DNA from: GCA-003244245 sp036521655
GTDB lineage: Bacteria; Actinomycetota; Actinomycetes; Mycobacteriales; Pseudonocardiaceae
Assembly: GCA_036521655.1 (NCBI GenBank)
Contig: DATDHI010000249.1
Span: forward strand, 1 to 10,502
Direction: 5' to 3'
Length of the DNA: 10,502 nucleotides
The notes below the pieces were generated by a model. The model was not told where the DNA came from. It saw only the letters and a program-made list of their open reading frames with translations, and ran no database searches. The translations under genes were made by a program, and so were the position numbers. Below, piece by piece: positions 5,451-10,502 of this stretch (the stretch's first letter is position 1; each line of letters begins with the position of its first letter).

Positions 5451-6261
5451 AGCTTTGAGGCGTTCGTCGCGGAGTAGGTAAGCGTCCTGGCGGCCGGAGG
5501 TCTCCCAGTCTTTGGCCCACCGTTCCAGGTCGGCCCGCCAGCGGAGTTGGTCGGCGGATGCCTCGATGGCTTGCTGGAGCGAGGCCCAGTGCCGGAACAA
5601 TGCTTCGTGTGCCACTTCGAGGATGGCGTCGTCACCGGCTGCGGCGCTGGTCAGCAGGCGTGCGGCTATGAACGCTTGAACCACCGGCCACTGGGCGTCC
5701 GTCAAAGCGCTGCGACGCACTCGCCGTCGAGTGGGCTCGTTCTCGCCGATCGTGACGAACTTCAGCAGGGTCGACAGCACCGGACCGTCAGCGCCTCCGA
5801 GCTCGACGGCGACCTTGTCGGCTGTCGGGTCAGCGCGCCGATGCGCTGGTAGGAATCGGCGGTCAACGTCCCACCCGGCCCGGCGGCCAGGCACAGCTCC
5901 TGTAACGCGTATGCGAGCAGCGGCAGGGCATCACCTCCGCCGGCATCGGCGGCCATCTGCTGTGGCAGGGTTGGTCCCGTTCGGTGAACGCCTCCAGTCC
6001 AGGAAAGGGCGACCGATCCGAGTCCCAGACCGGACGGGTCGGCGACGCCAGACGCTCCTCGGTCCGATGCTGCCAGACCATCACCCCGATGATCAGCAGC
6101 ACCGTGATGCCGGCCAGCGGCAACGACTGTCGCCGAAGGAGTTCCAGGCCCAACGGAAGGGCACCCGTGCTGTCGGTCAGATTGTTGGTAGCTGCCCCGA
6201 GCAAGGTCGCCAGCAAGAACAACAGCACCTGAACCGGCAACGGCGAGCGCTTGCGGGCCAT
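5451..6261 (-). pseudogene. 5' remnant of a membrane-anchored nSTAND1-WD40 NTPase gene
   Basis: ATG 6261 is preceded by GGGAGA at a good distance and opens a protein with two membrane segments (about residues 7-28 and 47-66). The juxtamembrane stretch PVWDSDRSPFPGLEAFTERD follows; PFPGLEAF is the usual entry motif of nSTAND1 domains. The sequence then jumps near 5970 into another frame at LPQQMAADAGGGDALPLLAYALQEL. The nucleotide-binding core, including Walker A and B, is deleted. A missing base near 5821 shifts the frame again to ADKVAVELGGADGPVLSTLLKFV, TDAQWPVVQAFIAARLL, LEVAHEALFRHW and WAKDWETSGRQDAYLLRDERLKA, the winged-helix part that precedes WD40 propellers. The IS110 remnant starts there. 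Intact relatives are large STAND-type proteins, several of which act in signalling or phage defence; the role of this one is unknown. Confidence 0.85.
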
Positions 6262-6351
6262 GCCCAAGTCTCCCAGTTCCCGGCGTGCCCGGCGGCCATC
6301 AACGGTGGGCCCCAGCGGGTAACACAGCGGCACCTGGCATGATCCGCTGGC

Positions 6352-7500
6352 ATGCCGGCCGCCACCGACATCGTGACTCCGCTGTGGCGTGGCGTGGTGG
6401 CGCTGCGGATCGTGACGGCAGCCTTCGCGATCGCGGTGATCATCGTGCATCACGCCCGGTACGCCCGGCCGGACCTGGCCTGGGCGGTACTCGCCGGGAT
6501 CGCGGTGTGGACCGTGGTGACCTGCCTGGCCTACAGCTTCGACGTCACTCGCCGGATCCATACCATCGTGCTCGACCTGCTGATGACCCTGGTGCTGATG
6601 GTGTCCTCGATTCTGGTGCTTTCTCCCGAACAGCTGGCCGAGGGCGCGGCGAGCACTCCGTTGCTCGTCAGCGTGTGGGCTTGCGGACCGGTGGTGGCAG
6701 CTGCGGTACACGCGGGCCGCATCGCGGGCGCGCTGTTCGGTGTCGCGGTGTCCCTGGTCAACGTGTGGGTTCGCGGCTACTTCAGCACCGACGTCGCCCG
6801 CGACACGGTATTGCTGGTCGGGACCGGGTTTGTGCTCGGGCTGGCCGCGACCGCAGCCCGCCGAGCAACCGAGCAGCTGCGGCGGGCGGCCCGCGCCGAG
6901 GCGGCCACCGCCGAGCGGGAGCGACTGGCCCGGTCCATCCACGACAGCGTCGTGCAGGTGCTGGCCCGGGTGCGGGCGCGGGGCAGCCAGCTCGACGGCG
7001 AGGCTGGCGAGCTGGCCCGTTTGGCCGGTGAGCAGGAGATCGCGCTGCGGTCGCTGATCTGCTCGGCTCCCTCGGGTAACACCGGGTTCGCTGGGGAGCA
7101 GGACCTGGCCGCCGCGCTCCAGATGCTGGCCAGCCCGCGGGTCGACGTCTCGGTGCCCGCGACTGAGGTGCCACTGCTGGCCGGCGACGTTGCAGAGCTG
7201 GTCGCCGTCACCCGTGAGGCGCTGGCCAACACCGCCCGGCACGGCGGTCCACAGGCGAAGTCGTGGGTGCTGGTTGAAGACCTCGGCGAGGAGGTCGTGC
7301 TCACCGTCCGCGACGACGGCCCCGGCATCGACAACGGGCAGCTCGCCGACGCCGCCGCTGACGGCCGGATGGGCGTGTCACGCTCGATCCGCGGCCGGGT
7401 AGCCGATCTCGGCGGCACCCTGAGCCTGGGCACCGCGCCCGGGCAGGGCACCGAATGGGAGGTGCGGCTGGCGCGCACCCGCAGTGGCCTGCTGCAGTGA
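6352..7500 (+). CDS. macS: MacS-family membrane sensor histidine kinase
   Basis: This 382-residue kinase senses an unknown, probably envelope-related, signal and phosphorylates the regulator encoded directly downstream. Residues 10-170 hold about six hydrophobic segments with very short loops and no large extracellular domain, as in MacS-like and other intramembrane-sensing kinases. The dimerisation and phosphotransfer helix reads ERERLARSIHDSVVQVLA, with His197 as phosphoacceptor in the HisKA_3 style. The ATPase domain has the N box VTREALANTARHG (Asn293), the G1 box DDGPGID (321-327) and a later GRMGVSRSIRGRVADLGG element. The start ATG 6352 has no strong ribosome binding site. The gene diverges from the nSTAND1-WD40 remnant, leaving 90 nt for its promoter. 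The MacS label is from overall resemblance; the kinase class itself is certain. Confidence 0.88.
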   Translation: MPAATDIVTPLWRGVVALRIVTAAFAIAVIIVHHARYARPDLAWAVLAGIAVWTVVTCLAYSFDVTRRIHTIVLDLLMTLVLMVSSILVLSPEQLAEGAASTPLLVSVWACGPVVAAAVHAGRIAGALFGVAVSLVNVWVRGYFSTDVARDTVLLVGTGFVLGLAATAARRATEQLRRAARAEAATAERERLARSIHDSVVQVLARVRARGSQLDGEAGELARLAGEQEIALRSLICSAPSGNTGFAGEQDLAAALQMLASPRVDVSVPATEVPLLAGDVAELVAVTREALANTARHGGPQAKSWVLVEDLGEEVVLTVRDDGPGIDNGQLADAAADGRMGVSRSIRGRVADLGGTLSLGTAPGQGTEWEVRLARTRSGLLQ

Positions 7501-8141
7501 CAGTCCGGGTCATGGTCGTCGATGACCATCCGCTCTGGCGGTCCGGGGTGGCCCGCGACCTCGGTGAGCGAGGCTTCGACGTGGTCGCCACCGCCGTCGA
7601 TGGTGCGGCCGCGATGCGCATCGCGCCGGCGGCCAATCCGGACGTCGTGCTCATGGATCTGAGCTTCGGGGGCGGGGGACCGTCCGGAGCTGAGGCCACC
7701 CGGCAGCTCATGGACGCCCAGCCCGGCATCCGGGTGCTGGTGCTGTCCGCCTCCGGTGCGCACGCCGACGTCCTGGCCGCAGTGAAGGCGGGCGCGTCGG
7801 GGTACCTGGTGAAGTCGGCGACGGTGGAGGAGCTGGTCGATGCGGTGCGCCGGACCGCCGCTGGGGATGCGGTGTTCACCGCCGGCCTGGCCGGCTTGGT
7901 CCTCGGCGAGTACCGCCGGATGGCCCAGCACCGGCGGCCAGACACGCCGCAGCTCACCACACGCGAGACCGAGGTGCTGCGCGGGGTGGCCACCGGGCGC
8001 ACCGCCCGGCAGATCGCCGACCAGCTGGTGATCAGCCACCGCACCGTGGAGAACCACGTGCAGTCCACGTTGCGCAAGCTGCAGCTGCACAACCGCGTCG
8101 AGCTTGCCCGATACGCGATCGAGCACGGCCTCGACCAGTAG
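7497..8141 (+). CDS. macR: NarL/LuxR-family response regulator (MacR-like)
   Basis: This 214-residue DNA-binding response regulator is the evident partner of the upstream kinase. The receiver domain (about 1-120) has the acidic pair Asp9/Asp10, phosphoacceptor Asp54 in PDVVLMDLSF, Ser84 and Lys106 in GYLVKSA. The C-terminal LuxR-type helix-turn-helix reads LTTRETEVLRGVATGRTARQIADQLVISHRTVENHVQSTLRKL. The GTG at 7497 overlaps the kinase stop codon by 4 nt (GTGA), which indicates translational coupling. It also gives the normal short N-terminus MTVRVMVVDDH, so the longer in-frame reading from 7455 is not used. In Streptomyces, MacRS affects development and antibiotic production through envelope genes. 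The target palindrome reported for MacR, as I recall it (TGAGTAC-NN-GTACTCA), was not found in this window. Confidence 0.92.
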   Translation: MTVRVMVVDDHPLWRSGVARDLGERGFDVVATAVDGAAAMRIAPAANPDVVLMDLSFGGGGPSGAEATRQLMDAQPGIRVLVLSASGAHADVLAAVKAGASGYLVKSATVEELVDAVRRTAAGDAVFTAGLAGLVLGEYRRMAQHRRPDTPQLTTRETEVLRGVATGRTARQIADQLVISHRTVENHVQSTLRKLQLHNRVELARYAIEHGLDQ

Positions 8142-8144
8142 GTA

Positions 8145-8198
8145 GCCCTTCAAGGACTACCAACCCCCCTATCTGGGGTCTTCAACCGCTACCAACCC
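8145..8198. repeat. Direct repeat pair between macR and the DUF1707 gene
   Basis: Two 22-nt copies at 8145-8166 and 8177-8198 match at 17 of 22 positions and share CTTCAA-NNN-CTACCAACCC; they start 32 nt apart, about three helical turns. A small stem, CCCC-tatct-GGGG (8166-8178), lies between them. A closely related 15-mer occurs in opposite orientation at 10314-10328. They could be tandem operator sites in front of the DUF1707 gene. Confidence 0.6.
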
Positions 8199-8252
8199 GT
8201 ACCCTGCTCGGGCGGGCAGCTGCGTGACCGCGAAGGCGCCTACCGTGAACGT

Positions 8253-8855
8253 GTGACCGGCGACGTGGAGTCTCGCGACCTGAGGGTGTCTGACGCCGAG
8301 CGTGAGCACGTAGGGGAGCTGCTGCAGCGCGCGGTCGGGCAGGGCAGGCTCACGGTCGACGAGTTCACCGAACGGATGGAAGCCGCGATGACCGCCCGCA
8401 CCCGCGGCCAGCTCAATGCGGTCCTGGTCGATCTGCCCGGCTTCGCCCTGACGCGCCCGGTAGCACCCGAGGTACTCGAGCTGTCCCACCACCTCGGTGA
8501 GCTCAACCGGCGCGGGCCATGGCGGGTACCGCCCCGGGTGCGCCTGGTCGGGCACTTCGGGTCCTCGCTGCTGGACTTCACCGATGCCGTCTTCGCCGGC
8601 CCGACGGTCTCCTTGGAGCTGGACAAGAAAGCGGGCTCCACCACGATCATCGTGCCCGAGGGCGCCACTGTGGACACCGACGGCCTGCGCGTGACGCTGG
8701 GCAGCGTCAAGGACTCGACGGTTCGCCGGATCGAGCCGGGCCCGGTGCACTTCGTGATCACGGGCCGCTCCACGATGGGTGACGTCCGCATCGCGCATCC
8801 CAGGCGGCGGTGGCGATCCCTGCGCAGCCGCTTCCGGAGGGGCCGCCGCAACTGA
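8253..8855 (+). CDS. DUF1707 protein with LiaF-like C-terminal domain
   Basis: The 200-residue protein begins with a DUF1707 domain (about residues 6-58): SRDLRVSDAEREHVGELLQRAVGQGRLTVDEFTERMEAA...LVDLPG. This small helical domain is very common in actinobacteria, often on membrane or stress-related proteins. After a linker, residues 95-180 form beta-rich sequence (GHFGSSLLDFTDAVFAGPTV, STTIIVPEGATVDTDG, FVITGRSTMGDVRI) resembling the C-terminal domain of LiaF/VraT-type cell-wall stress proteins. The usual transmembrane segments are absent, so it appears cytosolic. The tail is strongly Arg-rich (about residues 184-199), suggesting membrane-surface or nucleic-acid contact. GTG 8253 was taken as the start; GTG 8265 also fits and gives a typical DUF1707 beginning. 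Its place after the MacRS-like pair suggests an envelope-stress role or target. Confidence 0.8.
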   Translation: MTGDVESRDLRVSDAEREHVGELLQRAVGQGRLTVDEFTERMEAAMTARTRGQLNAVLVDLPGFALTRPVAPEVLELSHHLGELNRRGPWRVPPRVRLVGHFGSSLLDFTDAVFAGPTVSLELDKKAGSTTIIVPEGATVDTDGLRVTLGSVKDSTVRRIEPGPVHFVITGRSTMGDVRIAHPRRRWRSLRSRFRRGRRN

Positions 8856-8987
8856 CCGGCTGCGACAGACCGGCCGCGCATGGTGATCATGTGTCCCCCA
8901 CTTGTCGGTACTTGCGTCCGGATGTCTTTACACACCCTGGACACCGGCGGGGTGCGGCGACGAAGCTCAGAGGTTCCGCCGCCGATC

Positions 8988-8992
8988 AGGAG
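8988..8992 (+). promoter_or_regulatory. Ribosome binding site that fixes the start of the 83-residue protein
   Basis: AGGAG lies 7 nt before ATG 9000. It selects this start over the longer in-frame reading from 8880, whose extra 40 residues resemble no protein domain. Confidence 0.75.
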
Positions 8993-8999
8993 TCGACTC

Positions 9000-9251
9000 A
9001 TGCGCTATCGATCCGATGAGGGCCTGGCTTGGCAGGACGTGGTGGACGCCCGGGTGGCCGCCGTTGTCGAACCAGTGGCGCAGCGGTGCACCGGCTGGGA
9101 GGCGCGATCGCTCAAGCCGATCCTCCAGCGGGAGTGGCGCGGCGCGTTCCGCTGCGATCTCACCGAGCCAGCGTTGACCTGGTGCGCCGATGCGATACAC
9201 GCCGGGACGCCATGGCGAGTTGCGCTGTGGGGTGACGGTCCGGCGGCCTGA
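9000..9251 (+). CDS. Small hypothetical protein, 83 residues
   Basis: I do not recognise this protein. The 83-residue sequence is mildly acidic, with five Trp, two Cys (WCADAIH and FRCDLT) and no membrane segment or signal peptide. Its segments look helical: LAWQDVVDARVAAVVEPVAQRC, then ARSLKPILQREWRGAF, then EPALTWCADAIHAGTPWRVALWGDG. The strong ribosome binding site and sensible composition favour a real gene. It stands alone, with 144 nt upstream and 303 nt downstream free of genes, so the context gives no function. A perfect 7-bp hairpin 36 nt after the stop could end its transcript. Confidence 0.6.
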   Translation: MRYRSDEGLAWQDVVDARVAAVVEPVAQRCTGWEARSLKPILQREWRGAFRCDLTEPALTWCADAIHAGTPWRVALWGDGPAA

Positions 9252-9286
9252 TCGACTGGGCAGGCCTGAACTACCCATTCGCGCTT

Positions 9287-9303
9287 CACATCCTGCGGAT
9301 GTG
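9287..9303 (+). terminator. Perfect 7-bp stem-loop after the small hypothetical gene
   Basis: CACATCC-tgc-GGATGTG forms a perfect stem with a 3-nt loop, and two further G-U pairs can extend it. It lies 36 nt beyond the stop at 9251. No T-run follows, so termination is plausible but unproven. Confidence 0.4.
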
Positions 9304-9325
9304 GGCGAACACAATGCGCCGAAAC

Positions 9326-9403
9326 GTCCGGACAGTTCCGATTGTAACATTTCGGTCCGGCGAATTCCCCCAAATGGACGGCATAGCTGCCCGGTTAGCC
9401 GGG
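9326..9403. promoter_or_regulatory. Cluster of dyads in the 303-nt gap before the STAS-HATPase gene
   Basis: The stretch 9252-9554 has no gene. Besides the 7-bp hairpin, it holds the palindrome GTCCGGAC (9326-9333), whose half CCGGAC pairs with GTCCGG at 9355-9360 across 21 nt that include an unusually AT-rich patch (GATTGTAACATTTCGG). A further dyad, CCCGG-ttag-CCGGG, occurs at 9390-9403. These could be operator or promoter elements for the gene at 9555. I could not assign -35 and -10 boxes with confidence. Confidence 0.3.
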
Positions 9404-9554
9404 TACCTAGGCACAGGCTCGACGCGGACCTGGCCGAGCGCAGCTGTGCAGGGACGCTGACGTCTATCGACGGGGTGGTTCGGATGGGACAAAACTGGTT
9501 AGCCTCGCGCGCGGAGGCGGCCGGGCGGGGGCCACTGGGTGGGGGCCGCGCAGT

Positions 9555-10328
9555 ATGAAGACCGGCATTCGCCTCGACACCTATCTCGGCAGCGAAGCCA
9601 TGGTGGTGCGGCCGGTCGGAGTGTTGAGCGCCGAAACCTACCTGAGGCTGCGGGATGGCCTGCTCAAATGCGCGACCGAAGAACCCCCGGCGATCGTGGT
9701 GGATCTGGATAGCATGCGTGCGGCCGTCGGGTCGTCGCTTACCGTGTTCACCGCCGTGTGGAACCGTATCAGCGGCTGGCCGGGAGTGCCGCTTGTGCTG
9801 GCCTCGGCCCAACAACCGCTCCGTACCATGCTCGACGCCAGCGGCGTGCCCGGGTTCGTCCCGACCTGCCGCAGCGTCGGCGAAGCCCTTGGCGCCCTGG
9901 ACGCTGCACCGACCCGCAGAAAGCACCACGTGGAACTGCTCGGCGACCCGGCCAGCGTGCGGCTGGTGCGCAGGCTAGTCGAGCAGACCTGCCACCACTG
10001 GGGCATTCCTGAGCTGGTCACCGACGCGGTTCTGGTGGCCTCGGAGCTCACCGAAAACATGGTCCGCCACGCGCGTACGGACGGCTGGCTGCGCCTAGAG
10101 CTGCGTGGCAAGGCCCTGACCGTCGCGGTCGCCGACGCAAACCCGCATCCCCCCCAGCTGCGGGCGCCAGATCAGCGCATCGGCGGCGGCCGCGGACTGG
10201 TGCTCGTCGCCGCGCTGAGCCGGACCTGGGGGATCGCACCCAGGGCTCCCGCTGGCAAGGTGGTCTGGGCGGCGCTCAGCGTGCCGGCATCAGTGAGCAC
10301 GCCAAAGATCAGCGTTGGTAGCCGTTGA
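9555..10328 (+). CDS. STAS domain fused to an RsbW-like HATPase (anti-sigma-type regulator)
   Basis: This 257-residue protein joins two domains of the partner-switching system. Residues 1-115 form a STAS fold (MVVRPVGVLSAETYLRLRDGL, then PPAIVVDLDSMRAAVGSSLTVF); Ser60 or Ser61 aligns with the Ser phosphorylated in SpoIIAA/RsbV-type antagonists. Residues 123-245 form a GHKL ATPase (HHVELLGDPASVRLVRRLVEQTC) with the N box VASELTENMVRHAR (Asn168), the G1-like DAN (194-196) and the G2-like GGGRGLVL (210-217). In the classical system these are separate proteins: the ATPase kinase binds a sigma factor and phosphorylates the antagonist. Fusion suggests self-regulation or control by partners encoded elsewhere. 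The start is ATG 9555, with a G-rich sequence upstream. No sigma factor lies in the window. An IS1182-like element begins just downstream. Confidence 0.85.
   Translation: MKTGIRLDTYLGSEAMVVRPVGVLSAETYLRLRDGLLKCATEEPPAIVVDLDSMRAAVGSSLTVFTAVWNRISGWPGVPLVLASAQQPLRTMLDASGVPGFVPTCRSVGEALGALDAAPTRRKHHVELLGDPASVRLVRRLVEQTCHHWGIPELVTDAVLVASELTENMVRHARTDGWLRLELRGKALTVAVADANPHPPQLRAPDQRIGGGRGLVLVAALSRTWGIAPRAPAGKVVWAALSVPASVSTPKISVGSR
10314..10328 (+). repeat. Inverted third copy of the macR-downstream repeat core
   Basis: GTTGGTAGCCGTTGA covers the last codons and stop of the STAS-HATPase gene. Its reverse complement TCAACGGCTACCAAC matches TCAACCGCTACCAAC of the repeat at 8177-8198 at 14 of 15 bases. 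It may be chance or a shared site. Confidence 0.35.
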
Positions 10329-10383
10329 GAGCAGTTCCAGCTGGGGTTTGCGGTACTTGAAGACCCTGTTGGCTTATTGGGGT

Positions 10384-10502
10384 TCAAGTGGTGAGGGTGA
10401 AGTTGAGCCGTTGCAGGTGGCTGGTCCGGGTCCTGTCGAGAGGTCTGCTGTTCCACCAGGCGTCCAGCCGGATCAGGTTGACTGATGCAGCGGCGGCATA
10501 GT
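10384..10502 (-). CDS. IS1182-like transposase, C-terminal end only (runs off the window)
   Basis: On the - strand the last 38 codons before the stop at 10384-10386 read YAAAASVNLIRLDAWW, then RPLDRTRTSHLQRLNFTL. The pattern AAAxNLxRLDAW followed by PLxRTRTSHL is what I associate with the C-terminus of IS1182-family DDE transposases. The rest of the gene lies beyond the right edge. The 55 nt between this stop and the STAS-HATPase stop (10329-10383) should hold the terminal end of the element, but no terminal repeat can be defined without the other end. Confidence 0.65.
   Translation of the reverse strand, partial: YAAAASVNLIRLDAWWNSRPLDRTRTSHLQRLNFTLTT

Noticed and set aside
5547..6342. Open frames on the + strand over the nSTAND1 remnant
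   Set aside because: They are antisense to recognisable STAND and membrane-segment sequence and match no family.
5863..7242. A 459-codon open frame on the - strand across the kinase gene
   Set aside because: Most of it is antisense to the well-supported kinase and is a GC-rich artefact with Gln/His/Arg-rich composition. Only the part from ATG 6261 onward is meaningful, as the start of the nSTAND1-WD40 remnant.
7455..7496. Longer N-terminus for the response regulator
   Set aside because: It would overlap the conserved end of the kinase by 46 nt and add residues not seen before the receiver domain; GTG 7497 gives the normal start.
6777..8153. A 458-codon open frame on the - strand across the kinase and regulator
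   Set aside because: It is complementary to conserved kinase and response-regulator motifs, and its translation is low-complexity Ser/Arg/Ala-rich with no domain.
8166..8178. Intrinsic terminator after macR
   Set aside because: The stem CCCC/GGGG has only 4 bp and no T-run, and it is better seen as part of the direct-repeat region.

Overview
This window is GC-rich, with short intergenic gaps, frequent GTG starts and gene families typical of actinomycetes: a MacRS-type two-component system, a DUF1707 protein, a STAS–HATPase fusion, and nSTAND1/WD40 and IS110 remnants. The best guess is a filamentous actinobacterium, perhaps Pseudonocardiales. That placement is inferred from protein style, not from a marker gene.

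Region 1 (about 32-2611) is ordinary housekeeping or accessory sequence on the + strand: a TauE/SafE permease, a Mug-type mismatch DNA glycosylase and two different VOC-fold proteins. The second VOC gene (2210-2611) is flanked on both sides by blocks of the same degenerate 22-bp tandem repeat. A broken AraC-type regulator follows it, convergent on the - strand.

Region 2 (about 2700-6261) is a decay zone. It holds three damaged genes on the - strand: the AraC/DUF6597 regulator, an IS110-family transposase, and a large membrane-anchored nSTAND1-WD40 gene. The last retains its N-terminal membrane part, its STAND winged-helix part and its last WD40 blade. The NTPase core and most of the propeller are gone, and the IS110 remnant lies between the surviving pieces. 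Single-base frameshifts occur in all three. The roughly 240-nt leader of the IS110 remnant still carries hairpins and sits where IS110 elements encode their bridge RNA. One intact + strand gene lies in this zone: a coiled-coil protein built of perfect heptads encoded by seven 21-bp DNA repeats.

Region 3 (6352-8855) is an intact signalling module: a MacS-like membrane histidine kinase, its NarL/LuxR-type response regulator (4-nt overlap) and a DUF1707/LiaF-like protein. Together they suggest cell-envelope sensing. A 22-nt direct repeat lies between the regulator and the DUF1707 gene, and part of it recurs inverted at 10314-10328.

Region 4 (9000-10502) has a small unrecognised protein, a 303-nt intergenic region with several dyads, and a single-chain STAS plus RsbW-like ATPase fusion (a probable anti-sigma-type regulator). 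The window ends in the C-terminus of an IS1182-like transposase. I saw no rRNA, tRNA or CRISPR array.
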